Positions 8,114-17,407 of a stretch of 64,000 bases of DNA are shown piece after piece. Below the pieces are notes generated by a model, which did not search any database, had not been told where the DNA came from, and saw nothing but the letters and a program-made list of their open reading frames with translations. The position numbers and the translations under genes were made by a program. The first letter of the stretch is position 1. The number at the start of each line of letters is the position of its first letter. Origin of the DNA: Rhodobacterales bacterium (GTDB taxonomy: Bacteria; Pseudomonadota; Alphaproteobacteria; Rhodobacterales; Rhodobacteraceae); NCBI GenBank assembly GCA_003249215.1, contig QKJR01000038.1:1-64000 (forward strand), given 5' to 3'.

Positions 8114-9541
8114 GTGATCCATCCCGTAATCCTCTGCGGTGGCGCCGGGACGCGGCTTTGGCCGCTGTCGCGCAAGGCCTATCCCAAGCAATTCACCCGG
8201 CTGATCGGCGAGGAGAGCCTGTTTCAGGCCGCGGTGACCCGCCTCTCGGGGCCGGATTTCGCCCTGCCCACCGTGGTCACCGGCAGCGATTTCCGCTTCA
8301 TCGTCACCGAACAGCTCGCCGGCGTCGGCATCGCCCCGGGTCCGATCCTGATCGAGCCCGAGGCGCGCAATACGGCGCCTGCGATCCTTGCGGCCGCGCT
8401 GGTGATCGCCCGCGAGGACCCGGAGGGGGTGATGCTGGTCGCGCCCTCCGATCATGCGATCGCCGATCCGGCGGCCTTCCGCGAGAGCGCGCGGGCGGGC
8501 CTGCCTGCGGTCGCCGCCGGGCAGATCGTCACCTTCGGCATCACGCCGACCTCGCCCGAAACGGGCTATGGCTGGCTCGAACTGGGCGGCAAGGTCGAGG
8601 CCGGGGCGGCGCCGCTCTCGCGCTTCGTCGAGAAACCCGATCTCGCGCGGGCCGAGGCGATGCTTGCGGCGGGCAACTTCCTGTGGAACTCGGGCATCTT
8701 CATGTTCAAGGTCTCGACGATCCTTGCCGCGTTCGAGGCCCATGCGCCCGCGATGCTCGGCCCGGTCAAGGCGGCCGTGGAGGGGGCCGAGGTCGATCTC
8801 AAGTTCCTGCGCCTCGATCCCGTTGCCTGGGCGGGCGCGCCCTCGGATTCGATCGACTATGCGGTGATGGAGAAGGCGAAAAACCTCTCGGTCGTGCCCT
8901 ATGCGGCGGGCTGGAACGATCTGGGCGGCTGGGATGCCGTCGCGCGCGAGATGGGTTCGGACGAGGCGGGCAATTCCGTCTCGGGCGAGGTCACCGAGAT
9001 CGACTGCGCGGCCTCTCTGCTGCGTTCGGAGAACGAGGATGTCGAGCTCGTCGGCATCGGCCTGAGCAACATGATCGTGGTCGCGATGAAGGATGCGGTG
9101 CTCGTCGCCGATCGCGCGCGCGCGCAGGAGGTCAAGAAGGCGGTCGAGGCGCTCAAGGCCAAGGCGGCCAAACAGGCCGAGCTCTTCCCCTATGACCATC
9201 GGCCCTGGGGCCATTTCGAAAGCCTCGCGGTGGGCGAGCGGTTTCAGGTCAAGCGCATCGTCGTGCATCCGGGCGCGGCGCTCAGCCTGCAAAGCCACAT
9301 GCACCGGGCCGAGCACTGGATCGTCGTCTCGGGCACCGCGCGGGTCACGATCGACGACGAGGTCAAGCTCGTGACGGAAAACCAGTCGGTCTATATCCCG
9401 CTCGGCGCCAAACACCGGATGGAGAACCCCGGCAAGGTGCCGATGGTGCTGATCGAGGTGCAGACCGGCGCCTATCTGGGCGAGGACGACATCATTCGCT
9501 ACGAGGATGTCTATGCCCGCGGCCAAGGCGCCAAGGGCTGA
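8114..9541 (+). CDS. manC: mannose-1-phosphate guanylyltransferase / mannose-6-phosphate isomerase
   Basis: A bifunctional enzyme of GDP-mannose supply: an N-terminal nucleotidyltransferase (GGAGTRLWPLSRKAYPKQF, lysine-bearing EKP motif at FVEKPD) and a C-terminal cupin isomerase (HPGAALSLQSHMHRAEHW, then GAKHRMENPG). The 475-residue length fits type II enzymes. I chose the GTG start at 8114, after AGGAG, because it gives the standard VIHPVILCGG N-terminus; an upstream in-frame codon would add an atypical extension. Phosphomannomutase follows after 24 bp, so the two form the GDP-mannose module at the head of the polysaccharide cluster. Confidence 0.95.
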   Translation: MIHPVILCGGAGTRLWPLSRKAYPKQFTRLIGEESLFQAAVTRLSGPDFALPTVVTGSDFRFIVTEQLAGVGIAPGPILIEPEARNTAPAILAAALVIAREDPEGVMLVAPSDHAIADPAAFRESARAGLPAVAAGQIVTFGITPTSPETGYGWLELGGKVEAGAAPLSRFVEKPDLARAEAMLAAGNFLWNSGIFMFKVSTILAAFEAHAPAMLGPVKAAVEGAEVDLKFLRLDPVAWAGAPSDSIDYAVMEKAKNLSVVPYAAGWNDLGGWDAVAREMGSDEAGNSVSGEVTEIDCAASLLRSENEDVELVGIGLSNMIVVAMKDAVLVADRARAQEVKKAVEALKAKAAKQAELFPYDHRPWGHFESLAVGERFQVKRIVVHPGAALSLQSHMHRAEHWIVVSGTARVTIDDEVKLVTENQSVYIPLGAKHRMENPGKVPMVLIEVQTGAYLGEDDIIRYEDVYARGQGAKG

Positions 9542-9565
9542 TCTGAAGGTTTGACGGAGGGCCGC

Positions 9566-10948
9566 ATGGCACCGAAATTCGGCACGAGCGGGCTGCGCGG
9601 GCTGGTGGTCGAACTGACCCCGGATCTGGTGGGCGACCACATCCGCGCGTTTCTGGCGGCCTGTCCTGTGGGCACGGGGCTTTATCTGGCACGCGATCTG
9701 CGGCCCTCGTCGGCTGCAATCGCCGCGGTGGTGGCCGAGGTGGCGCAGGCGGCGGGCGTCGACGTCATCGACTGTGCCGACGTGCCGACGCCGGCGCTCG
9801 CGCTTGCGTCGATGGGGGCGGGGGCGGCGGCCGTGATGGTGACGGGCAGCCATATCCCGGCCGACCGCAACGGGCTCAAGTTCTATCTGCCGGGCGGCGA
9901 GGTCTCGAAGGCGGACGAGGCGGCGATCCTTGCGGCGCTCGGCGCTGCGTCGGAACCGGCGGCTTCGCGCGGCGCGCTGTCGCGCAATACGACGGCAGGG
10001 GCCGATTGGGTCGCACGTTATGTCGATGCCTTTGGCGCGCAGGCGCTCGCGGGCCTCAAGATCGGGGTCTGGTCGCATAGCGCGGTGAGCCGCGATCTGC
10101 TGCTTGCGGTCATGGCGGGGCTCGGGGCCGAGGTCCTCGAGCTCGGCCGTTCGGACGCGTTCATCCCGGTCGATACCGAGGCGGTGCCCGACTGGGCGCG
10201 CGTCCAGATCGCCGGCTGGGTTGCCGAGCATGGCCTCGACGCGCTGGTCTCGACTGATGGCGATGGCGACCGGCCGCTGGTCGCCGATGCCGCGGGCCGC
10301 GTGGTTCCGGGCGATATTCTGGGGCAGATCACCGCCGCGGTGGTTGGTGCCGAAAACGTGGCGACGCCTGTCAGTTCCAACACCGGGGTCGAGGCCTCGG
10401 GCCGCTTCGCGCGGGTCTTGCGCACGAAAATCGGCTCGCCCTTCGTCATCGCGGGGATGGCCGAGATGCCCGGCAAGACGGTGGGATACGAGGCCAACGG
10501 CGGCTTCCTGCTCGGCTTCGAGGCCACGCTGCCCGCCGGGCCGCTCGCGCCCCTGGCCACCCGCGACAGCCTGTTGCCGATGATCGCACCGCTGTCGCGG
10601 GCCCGCGCGGCCGGGGGCCTTGCGGCCCTTGTGGCGCAGGAACCCGCCCGCTTCACCGCCGCCGACCGGCTCGAGGAGATCCCGACCGAGGCCTCGCGCG
10701 CGCTGATCGCGGGGTTCGAGGCCGATCCCGCCGCGCTGCCGGACTTTCTGGCGGGCCTCGGCGAGGTGCCCGAAGCGGTCGACCGTACCGACGGGCTGCG
10801 GGTCACCTGCGCTTCGGGTCGGGTCGTGCATTTCCGCCCCTCGGGGAACGCGCCCGAGCTGCGGCTCTATGTCGAGGCCGAAACCGCGGCATTGGCCGAG
10901 GAGAGGCTCGGGCAGGGGCTCGGGGCGCTGCGCAAGCGGCTCGGCTGA
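9566..10948 (+). CDS. phosphomannomutase/phosphoglucomutase
   Basis: A 460-residue alpha-D-phosphohexomutase that interconverts mannose-6-P and mannose-1-P, the substrate of the preceding ManC. Seen in order: N-terminal FGTSGLRG, the phosphoserine loop VTGSHIPADRNGLKFY, the metal loop DGDGDR and a C-terminal phosphate-binding segment RPSGNAPELRLY. The ATG was chosen because GGAGG lies 5 bases upstream. CpsG/ManB-type function is likely from context; activity on glucose phosphates cannot be excluded, and that would also feed RfbA. Confidence 0.92.
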   Translation: MAPKFGTSGLRGLVVELTPDLVGDHIRAFLAACPVGTGLYLARDLRPSSAAIAAVVAEVAQAAGVDVIDCADVPTPALALASMGAGAAAVMVTGSHIPADRNGLKFYLPGGEVSKADEAAILAALGAASEPAASRGALSRNTTAGADWVARYVDAFGAQALAGLKIGVWSHSAVSRDLLLAVMAGLGAEVLELGRSDAFIPVDTEAVPDWARVQIAGWVAEHGLDALVSTDGDGDRPLVADAAGRVVPGDILGQITAAVVGAENVATPVSSNTGVEASGRFARVLRTKIGSPFVIAGMAEMPGKTVGYEANGGFLLGFEATLPAGPLAPLATRDSLLPMIAPLSRARAAGGLAALVAQEPARFTAADRLEEIPTEASRALIAGFEADPAALPDFLAGLGEVPEAVDRTDGLRVTCASGRVVHFRPSGNAPELRLYVEAETAALAEERLGQGLGALRKRLG

Positions 10949-11007
10949 CCGCGCGGAGCGGGTCGGGCGGCATCGGCGGCCGTGCAGAACCGGCTTGCCT
11001 TCACCCC

Positions 11008-11032
11008 CCCGGGCCTGCCAAATGGGCCCGGG
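11008..11032. terminator. hairpin between pmm and rfbC
   Basis: A perfect 8-bp stem CCCGGGCC/GGCCCGGG with a 9-base loop, inside a 125-bp gap between the GDP-mannose and dTDP-rhamnose modules. No T-tract follows, so it may be an attenuator or simply a structured leader. Confidence 0.35.
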
Positions 11033-11073
11033 CCGGCCGGCCCCCAAGTCAGACCAGTTAATGCGGATGTATC

Positions 11074-11631
11074 ATGATCGAAGCGACAGCCCTGCCCGGC
11101 GTCTTCCTGATTACCCCGCGGCGTTTCGGCGACCATCGCGGCTTCTTCTCGGAGAGCTGGAATCGCAAGACGCTCGAGGCGAACGGTCTCGTGCTTCCCG
11201 AATTCGTGCAGGACAATCATTCGATGTCGCGCGAAGTGGGCACGGTGCGGGGCCTGCATTTCCAGACGCCTCCCCATGCGCAGGGCAAGCTCGTGCGCTG
11301 CGGGCGCGGCAAGATCTTCGACGTGGCGGTCGACGCGCGCAAGGGCAGTCCGACCTACGGCCAGTGGGTCGGCTATGAGCTCAGCTTCGACAATGGCGTC
11401 CAGCTCTGGATCCCGGCGGGCTTCCTGCACGGGTTCATGACCCTCGAACCCGACAGCGAGATCATCTATAAATGCACCGATCACTATGCGCCCGAATGCG
11501 ATGGTGCGGTGAAATGGGATAGTTGCGGCATCGACTGGCCGTTGAGCGGCATCACCCCGATCATTTCCGACAAGGACGAAAAGGCGCAAAGCTTCGCCGA
11601 TTTCGTCACCCCCTTCACCTACGAGGCCTGA
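11074..11631 (+). CDS. rfbC: dTDP-4-dehydrorhamnose 3,5-epimerase
   Basis: The third enzyme of dTDP-L-rhamnose synthesis, a 185-residue cupin. The segments GDHRGFFSESWN, FVQDNHSMS, GTVRGLHFQ (catalytic histidine), GKLVRCGRGKIFDVAVD and WIPAGFLHGF match the RfbC/RmlC family throughout. It starts a compact group of rhamnose genes: only three bases separate its stop from the rfbB ATG. The 125-bp gap before it, with a hairpin, is the first break in the polysaccharide cluster. Confidence 0.96.
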   Translation: MIEATALPGVFLITPRRFGDHRGFFSESWNRKTLEANGLVLPEFVQDNHSMSREVGTVRGLHFQTPPHAQGKLVRCGRGKIFDVAVDARKGSPTYGQWVGYELSFDNGVQLWIPAGFLHGFMTLEPDSEIIYKCTDHYAPECDGAVKWDSCGIDWPLSGITPIISDKDEKAQSFADFVTPFTYEA

Positions 11632-11634
11632 GCG

Positions 11635-12684
11635 ATGAAACTTCTGGTAACGGGCGGTGCGGGTTTCATCGGCTCGGCGGTGGTGCGGCTGGCGATTGCG
11701 CGCGGGCATTCGGTCGTCAATGTCGATGCGCTGACCTATGCGGCCTGCCTCGAGAACGTGGCCGAGGCGGCGCAAAGCCCGCACTATGCCTTCGAGAAGG
11801 CCGATATCCGTGACCGCGCGGCGCTCGACCGGATCTTCGAGGCGCATCAGCCCGATGCGGTGATGCATCTGGCGGCCGAAAGCCATGTCGACCGTTCGAT
11901 CGACGGGCCGGGCGATTTCATCGAGACCAATATCACCGGCACCTATCAGATGCTGGAGGCCGCGCGCGCCTATTGGACCCGCGCAGACAAGCCTGCGGCC
12001 TTCCGCTTCCACCATATCTCGACCGATGAGGTCTTCGGCTCGCTGCCCAATGACCCCTCGGTCAAGTTCACCGAAGACACGCCCTATGATCCGCGCTCGC
12101 CCTATTCGGCGTCCAAGGCCTCGTCGGATCACCTCGTGCGCGCCTGGCACGAGACCTATGGCCTGCCGGTGGTGCTGACCAACTGCTCGAACAATTACGG
12201 GCCGTTCCACTTCCCGGAAAAGCTGATCCCGGTGATCATCCTCAATGCGCTCGCGGGCAAGCCGCTGCCGATCTATGGCGATGGCTCGAACATCCGCGAC
12301 TGGCTTTATGTCGAGGATCACGCCGATGCGCTGCTGCTTGTCGTCGAGAAGGGCGAGCTCGGGCGCAGCTACAATATCGGCGGCGAGAACGAGCGCACGA
12401 ACCTCGAGCTGGTTAAAACCCTCTGTGGCATCCTCGATCAAAAGCAACCGAAGGCGAGCGGGTCTTACGCCGATCAGATCACCTTCGTCACCGACCGCCC
12501 CGGCCACGACGCGCGCTATGCGATCGACCCGTCGCGCATCCGCGCGGAACTCGGCTGGAGGCCGAGCGTGACGGTCGAGCAAGGCCTCGAGAAGACCGTG
12601 CAATGGTATCTCGACAACGAGGCCTGGTGGCGGCCGCTGCAGGAACGCCACGGCGTCGGCCAGCGTCTTGGGGTCAAGGCGTGA
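11635..12684 (+). CDS. rfbB: dTDP-glucose 4,6-dehydratase
   Basis: The second step of dTDP-L-rhamnose synthesis, converting dTDP-glucose to dTDP-4-keto-6-deoxyglucose with bound NAD. The 349 residues carry the GGAGFIGS nucleotide motif, the [11 protein letters not shown] segment with catalytic Asp-Glu, the [10 protein letters not shown] catalytic Tyr-Lys pair and [14 protein letters not shown]. The stop overlaps the GTG start of the following glycosyltransferase by four bases (GTGA), which implies coupled translation. Confidence 0.97.
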   Translation: MKLLVTGGAGFIGSAVVRLAIARGHSVVNVDALTYAACLENVAEAAQSPHYAFEKADIRDRAALDRIFEAHQPDAVMHLAAESHVDRSIDGPGDFIETNITGTYQMLEAARAYWTRADKPAAFRFHHISTDEVFGSLPNDPSVKFTEDTPYDPRSPYSASKASSDHLVRAWHETYGLPVVLTNCSNNYGPFHFPEKLIPVIILNALAGKPLPIYGDGSNIRDWLYVEDHADALLLVVEKGELGRSYNIGGENERTNLELVKTLCGILDQKQPKASGSYADQITFVTDRPGHDARYAIDPSRIRAELGWRPSVTVEQGLEKTVQWYLDNEAWWRPLQERHGVGQRLGVKA

Positions 12685-13793
12685 CATTGAGGATCGGGTT
12701 TCTCTGCGCCCAAAATCCTTTGGACCGCAACAACCTGAGCGGAACACCCTATTACATGTTGCAGGCGCTGACCTCGCTCCCGGATGTCGAGGTGCGTCTG
12801 ATGCCGAACTGGCCTCCGATCCGGCGCGGTTGGCTCGGGAAATTGCAGCGCCGCTTGCGGGCGCGCAGCGAAGCCCGCGGAATAAGCCGCGAGGACCTCG
12901 ATGACGCGGGTCTCGATGTGATCCTGGCGCCGATGGCCTCGGCCCTGATCGCGCGCTTCGGCGCCTCGCTCTGCGCGCCGGTCGTGATGGTCACGGATGC
13001 GACCCCGGCATTTTTGAAGGCCTTTCGCAGCGTCTACGACGACAGTCTTGCTTCGGACGATGCCCAGAGAACCGAGGCCGCGGCGGTGGCCGTCGCCATG
13101 CACGTTGTCTATTCCTCGGACCACATGGCCGCGCGGGCGCGTGAGGAATTCGCTCTGGCGCCCGGGCGCGTCAGTGTCATCCCCTTCGGGGTCAATCTCG
13201 ATGTCCTGCCCGCTCATCTGCCGCAAAAACCCCCGCTGGACCGGCTCAATCTTCTGTTCATCGGCCTCGACTGGCAGCGCAAGGGGGGCGATGTGGCCGT
13301 TGACGCTCTCGCCGCGCTGCAGGCGCAGGGCGTGGCCGCGGGGCTCACATTGGTCGGCAGCGGCTCGTCCGAGGCGCGGGGCCGCCCCGGCGTCACCTCG
13401 CTCGGGCATATCGACAAGAACGACCCGGCCCAGGCCGCGCGTCTGACCGAGGCCTTGTCCCAGGCGCATGTCTTCGTGCTGCCCACCCGCGCGGATTGCG
13501 CGCCGATGGTGGTGGCCGAGGCCAATATTCATGGCTGTCCGGTGGTGATCAGCGATCTTGGGGGCATCCCGACCCTGATGAGGCCCGGTGTCAACGGGGC
13601 GATGTTGTCGCCCGACGCGGATGGCGCGGCCTATGCGGCGGCGATCCGCGCCATGACCGCCGATCCCGAGGCCTACCGGCGCCTCAGCCAGACGAGCTTC
13701 GATCACTGCCACGCCCGGCTCACCTGGGAGGCCTGGGGACGCGACATGCACGCCCTGCTGCTCTCACGCGTCGGCACGCCGCGGAGGGCCTGA
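12681..13793 (+). CDS. GT4-type glycosyltransferase
   Basis: A 370-residue GT-B glycosyltransferase. The C-terminal half carries the family-4 donor-site pattern: [16 protein letters not shown], then [22 protein letters not shown] with the E-x7-E type arrangement. The N-terminal acceptor domain begins [23 protein letters not shown]. The GTG start at 12681 overlaps the rfbB stop and gives the expected short lead into the first beta strand; the open frame upstream lies inside rfbB. Sugar and acceptor are unknown. Its place among rhamnose and mannose genes suggests it transfers one of those sugars. Confidence 0.88.
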   Translation: MTLRIGFLCAQNPLDRNNLSGTPYYMLQALTSLPDVEVRLMPNWPPIRRGWLGKLQRRLRARSEARGISREDLDDAGLDVILAPMASALIARFGASLCAPVVMVTDATPAFLKAFRSVYDDSLASDDAQRTEAAAVAVAMHVVYSSDHMAARAREEFALAPGRVSVIPFGVNLDVLPAHLPQKPPLDRLNLLFIGLDWQRKGGDVAVDALAALQAQGVAAGLTLVGSGSSEARGRPGVTSLGHIDKNDPAQAARLTEALSQAHVFVLPTRADCAPMVVAEANIHGCPVVISDLGGIPTLMRPGVNGAMLSPDADGAAYAAAIRAMTADPEAYRRLSQTSFDHCHARLTWEAWGRDMHALLLSRVGTPRRA

Positions 13794-13794
13794 G

Positions 13795-14694
13795 ATGACC
13801 GGGCAGATCCTCGGGCCTCACGGGCATGACTTCACCCCGATCGCGGACTGCCTGCGCGCCTTCGGCGACGAGGAGGTGATCTTCGTGCCCAATCCCGGCA
13901 ATGCGGGCGATGCGCTGATTGACCTCGGAACCTATCAGTTCTTCGACCGGATCGGGCTGCGCTATCGGCTTGGCGATTATGCCGGAACCTTCCCCGGGCG
14001 CGTCGTGGTCTTTGCAGGCGGCGGGGCCCTGATCGAGGCCTATCCCGGCTCGGACGCCTTCCTGCGCCGCAATCACCCCGTCTGCAAGGCGCTGGTGCTG
14101 CTGCCGCATACGGTGCGGGCCTATCCCGACCTGCTGGCCGAAATGGACGAGCGCTGCATCCTGTTCTCGCGCGAGAAGGCGAGCCGGGACTATCTCGCGC
14201 GCCATTGCACCCGGGCGCGTCTGGCGCAGTGTCACGATCTGGCCTTCTTCGTCAGCGCCCCGGCGATCGCGGCCGAGAGCTGGCACCCGCGGCGTCTGCG
14301 CGAGAGCGGCCTGACCGGCGCCTGGGCGCGGATGGCGCTCAAGTTTCTGGGGCTGTCGCTGATCGCGCCCGCGACGCTGAGCATCCTGCGGCGCGATGTC
14401 GAGCGGACGGATGTGGCGTTGCCGCGCCGCAACTATGATCTCTCGGTGCTGTTTTCGTCCAATGACATGAGCCGCGGGGGCTGTGCCAATTCGGTGAAGG
14501 CTGTTAGCTGGGTCCTGCGCCGCTTCCGGCGGATCGCGACCAACCGGCTGCATATGGCGGTTCTGGCCGCTATCCTTGGCAAGCCGGTGCGGATGCTGGA
14601 CAATTCCTATGGCAAGAATCGCGGGATCTACGAAGACTCGATGCGCGATTTTTTTCCTGACGTTACCTTTGTGCAAAACGGAGTAGCCGCATGA
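13795..14694 (+). CDS. polysaccharide pyruvyl transferase family protein
   Basis: A 299-residue protein with the features of the polysaccharide pyruvyl transferase domain: N-terminal NPGNAGDALID, central VVFAGGGALIEAYPGSD, and the C-terminal TNRLHMAVLAAILGKPV followed by DNSYGKNRGIYE. Members add a ketal-linked pyruvate from PEP to a sugar, giving the glycan negative charge; some relatives act as sugar-modifying or sulfur-transferring enzymes. It lies one base after the GT4 gene and overlaps rfbD by ATGA, so it is part of the same transcript. Confidence 0.85.
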   Translation: MTGQILGPHGHDFTPIADCLRAFGDEEVIFVPNPGNAGDALIDLGTYQFFDRIGLRYRLGDYAGTFPGRVVVFAGGGALIEAYPGSDAFLRRNHPVCKALVLLPHTVRAYPDLLAEMDERCILFSREKASRDYLARHCTRARLAQCHDLAFFVSAPAIAAESWHPRRLRESGLTGAWARMALKFLGLSLIAPATLSILRRDVERTDVALPRRNYDLSVLFSSNDMSRGGCANSVKAVSWVLRRFRRIATNRLHMAVLAAILGKPVRMLDNSYGKNRGIYEDSMRDFFPDVTFVQNGVAA

Positions 14695-15542
14695 CTTGGC
14701 TCGTTTTTGGCTGCACCGGGCAGGTCGCCCAGGAGTTGATGCGCCGCGCCCCTGAGGCGCTATACCTCGGGCGGGAGCAGGCCGACCTGTCGCAGCCCTC
14801 GGCCTGTGCCGCGAAGATCGCCGAGATCGGGCCGGAAGTGGTGATCAATGCCGCCGCCTGGACCGCCGTCGACCGCGCCGAGACCGAGGAAGAGGCCGCG
14901 ACCGTGGTGAACGGCCTTGCGCCCGCGGCGATGGCGCGCGCCTGTGCCGATCTCGGTATTCCGCTCGTTCATATCTCGACCGATTACGTCTTCGACGGCG
15001 CGGGCGAGGCGCCGTTCGCACCGGATCACCCGACCGCGCCGCTCGGGGCCTATGGCCGCTCGAAACTCGCGGGCGAAGAGGGTGTGCGCGCCGCCGGTGG
15101 CCCGCATGCGATCCTGCGCACCTCCTGGGTGTTCTCGGCGCATGGCAACAATTTCCTCAAGACGATGCGGCGCCTTGGCGCCGAGCGTGAGAAGCTGACG
15201 GTTGTGGCCGATCAGATCGGCGGGCCCACGCCCGCGGGCGCGATCGCCGAGGCCTGCCTGAGCATCGCCGCGCAGCTCATCGCCGATCCGGCGAAATCGG
15301 GCACCTACCATTTCTCGGGGGCGCCCGACGTGAGCTGGGCCGAGTTTGCCCGTGAGATCATGGCGCAGGCCGGTCTGTCCTGCGCGATCGAGGACATCCC
15401 GACCTCGGCCTATCCGACCCCCGCGAAACGCCCGGCGAATTCGCGGATGGACTGCACCACCCTTTCCACCTTCGGCCTCTCCCGCCCCGACTGGCGCGCG
15501 GGCGTGACCGAGGCCCTTTCCGAACTCGGAGCATTGAAATGA
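14691..15542 (+). CDS. rfbD: dTDP-4-dehydrorhamnose reductase
   Basis: The last step of dTDP-L-rhamnose synthesis, NAD(P)H reduction of the 4-keto group. The 283-residue SDR-type fold has GCTGQVAQ at the N-terminus, the HISTDYVFDG segment, the YGRSKLAGE Tyr-Lys pair and RTSWVFSAHGNNFLKTM. It overlaps both neighbours by four bases (ATGA at 14691 and at 15539), which indicates tight co-translation with the pyruvyl transferase and RfbA. Confidence 0.96.
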   Translation: MTWLVFGCTGQVAQELMRRAPEALYLGREQADLSQPSACAAKIAEIGPEVVINAAAWTAVDRAETEEEAATVVNGLAPAAMARACADLGIPLVHISTDYVFDGAGEAPFAPDHPTAPLGAYGRSKLAGEEGVRAAGGPHAILRTSWVFSAHGNNFLKTMRRLGAEREKLTVVADQIGGPTPAGAIAEACLSIAAQLIADPAKSGTYHFSGAPDVSWAEFAREIMAQAGLSCAIEDIPTSAYPTPAKRPANSRMDCTTLSTFGLSRPDWRAGVTEALSELGALK

Positions 15543-16414
15543 CCCAGCGCAAAGGCATCATTCTGGCCGGCGGCTCCGGCACGCGGCTTTACCCGATCAC
15601 CATGGCGGTGTCGAAACAGCTCATGCCGGTCTATGACAAGCCGATGATCTATTATCCGCTCTCGGTGCTGATGCTGACCGGCATCCGCGAGATCGCGATC
15701 ATCACCACCCCCGCCGATCAGGCGCAGTTCCAGCGCCTCATCGGCGATGGCAGCCAATGGGGCATGACGATCACCTGGATCGTGCAGCCCTCGCCCGACG
15801 GGCTGGCGCAGGCCTATCTGCTGGCCGAGGATTTCCTTGCCGGCGCGCCCTCGGCGATGGTTCTGGGCGACAATATCTTCTTCGGACATGACCTGCCGCG
15901 GATGCTGAAATCGGCCGATGAGCAGGCCACGGGCGGCACTGTCTTCGGCTATCATGTGGCCGATCCCGAACGTTATGGCGTGGTCGATTTCGACGCCGAG
16001 GGGCGCGCCAAGTCGATCATCGAGAAGCCCGAGGTGCCACCCTCGAACTATGCCGTCACCGGGCTCTATTTCCTCGATGGCACCGCGCCCGAGCGCGCGC
16101 GCGATGTGAAACCCTCGCCGCGCGGCGAGCTGGAGATCGTGACGCTTCTGGAAAGCTATCTGCACGAGGGCGCGCTGCAGGTCGAGCGGATGGGCCGCGG
16201 TTATGCCTGGCTCGATACCGGCACCCATGGCAGCCTGCTCGATGCGGGGAACTTCGTGCGCACGCTGGCGCTGCGGCAGGGGATGCAATCGGGCTGCCCG
16301 GAGGAAATCGCCTTCCAGAACGGCTGGATCACCGCAGATGAACTGCGGGTGCTTGCGAAGCCCTTCGCGAAATCGGATTACGGTCGCTATCTGATGCGGA
16401 TCGCGGGCGAATAG
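15539..16414 (+). CDS. rfbA: glucose-1-phosphate thymidylyltransferase
   Basis: The first step of dTDP-L-rhamnose synthesis: dTTP plus glucose-1-P. The 291-residue length and the motifs GGSGTRLYPIT, SKQLMPVYDKPMIYYPLS, VLGDNIFFGH and the EKP motif (IIEKPEVPPSNYAVTG) are standard. With rfbC, rfbB and rfbD it completes the four-enzyme pathway within 5.4 kb, interrupted only by the GT4 and pyruvyl transferase genes. A GT2 gene follows after nine bases. Confidence 0.97.
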   Translation: MTQRKGIILAGGSGTRLYPITMAVSKQLMPVYDKPMIYYPLSVLMLTGIREIAIITTPADQAQFQRLIGDGSQWGMTITWIVQPSPDGLAQAYLLAEDFLAGAPSAMVLGDNIFFGHDLPRMLKSADEQATGGTVFGYHVADPERYGVVDFDAEGRAKSIIEKPEVPPSNYAVTGLYFLDGTAPERARDVKPSPRGELEIVTLLESYLHEGALQVERMGRGYAWLDTGTHGSLLDAGNFVRTLALRQGMQSGCPEEIAFQNGWITADELRVLAKPFAKSDYGRYLMRIAGE

Positions 16415-16423
16415 GTCGGCCCG

Positions 16424-17323
16424 ATGACGATCGAGCGCCCAGAGGCCGCGGCCGCCCTTCCGGTCACGGTGGTCAGTGTCTGTTTCAACAGCACCGCGGT
16501 CCTGCCCGCGATGCTGGCCTCGGTGCCCGCGGGCGTCGAGATCGTGCTGGTCGACAATGGCTCGCGCGATCTGGCCGCGCTGCGCGATCTGGCGGGGCAG
16601 GCGGGTGCCCGGCTGATCGAGCTTGGGGAAAACATCGGCTTTGGTCGCGCCTGCAACCGCGGGGCCGAGGGGGCCGCTAGCGAATTCCTGCTCTTTCTCA
16701 ACCCCGATGCCGGGCTCGAGCCGGGCGCGCTCGAGGCGCTGGTGGCGGGGGCGCGCGCCTATCCGCAGGCGGTCGCGATGAACCCGGCGATCCGCGAGGC
16801 GGATGGCTCGGAGTATTTCAAGCGCGGTTCGGTGCTCTTGCCGCGCGACCGCTGGCTGCCCCGCGGCTGGCCCGCGGCAACGCAGGCGGTGCCGGTGCTG
16901 TCGGGGGCCGCGCTCTTCGTGCGGCGCGCCGATTTCGAGGCGGTCGGCGGCTTCGATCCGGCGATCTTCCTCTATCACGAGGATGACGATCTCGCGCTGC
17001 GGCTGGCCGGGCGCGGCGATCTTCTGTTCCTGCGCGAGGCGGTGGCGCGCCATTCCGGCGGGCGCTCGAGTGCGCGCAGCCCCGAAATCGCGGCGCTCAA
17101 GGCCTGGCACATGGGCCGCTCGCGCGTTTATGCCGCGCGCAAGCACGGCCTGTCGCGGCCCTTCGCCACCGCATTCCTGCAGGCGGTCCGGCAACTTGCC
17201 TCGCCACTTGTGCTCCTCTCGGTGCGCAAACGTGCCAAGCAGATGGCCTTCCTGCGTGGGGTCTGGTCGATGCGGACGGGAACCGAAACCCCGATCGGCG
17301 GCTCTCGGCAGGGCTGCGCCTGA
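16424..17323 (+). CDS. GT2-family glycosyltransferase, rhamnosyltransferase-like
   Basis: A 299-residue GT-A enzyme. The N-terminus VVSVCFNST leads to the VDNGS nucleotide-binding motif, then FLNPDAGL as the DxD-like metal site, then the acceptor/catalytic segment LFVRRADFEAVGGFDP followed by FLYHEDDDLALRL. This layout is common among rhamnosyltransferases of the RfbN/WbbL type, which matches the neighbouring dTDP-rhamnose genes. Soluble or membrane-associated on the cytosolic face. An 84-bp gap with a promoter-like sequence follows. Confidence 0.88.
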   Translation: MTIERPEAAAALPVTVVSVCFNSTAVLPAMLASVPAGVEIVLVDNGSRDLAALRDLAGQAGARLIELGENIGFGRACNRGAEGAASEFLLFLNPDAGLEPGALEALVAGARAYPQAVAMNPAIREADGSEYFKRGSVLLPRDRWLPRGWPAATQAVPVLSGAALFVRRADFEAVGGFDPAIFLYHEDDDLALRLAGRGDLLFLREAVARHSGGRSSARSPEIAALKAWHMGRSRVYAARKHGLSRPFATAFLQAVRQLASPLVLLSVRKRAKQMAFLRGVWSMRTGTETPIGGSRQGCA

Positions 17324-17328
17324 CGGGA

Positions 17329-17357
17329 TTGGCATTGCCCGCGGCCCTGTCTATGAA
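17329..17357 (+). promoter_or_regulatory. candidate internal promoter before the rgpF-like gene
   Basis: TTGGCA (17329-17334) and TATGAA (17352-17357) are spaced by 17 bp. A small hairpin GCGAAG/CTTCGC (17371-17389) lies between it and the next ATG. It would let the second half of the polysaccharide cluster be transcribed separately. Confidence 0.5.
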
Positions 17358-17407
17358 GGGGCAGCCATAAGCGAAGTGTTCGGCTTCGCAGCCAGAGAGT
17401 AGATGTG

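Noticed and set aside
6566-11047. Very long minus-strand open frame of 1493 codons across hemC, manC and pmm
   Set aside because: It is the shadow frame of strongly biased high-GC genes. Its product is Arg/His-rich without domains, apart from the stretch out of frame with hemE.
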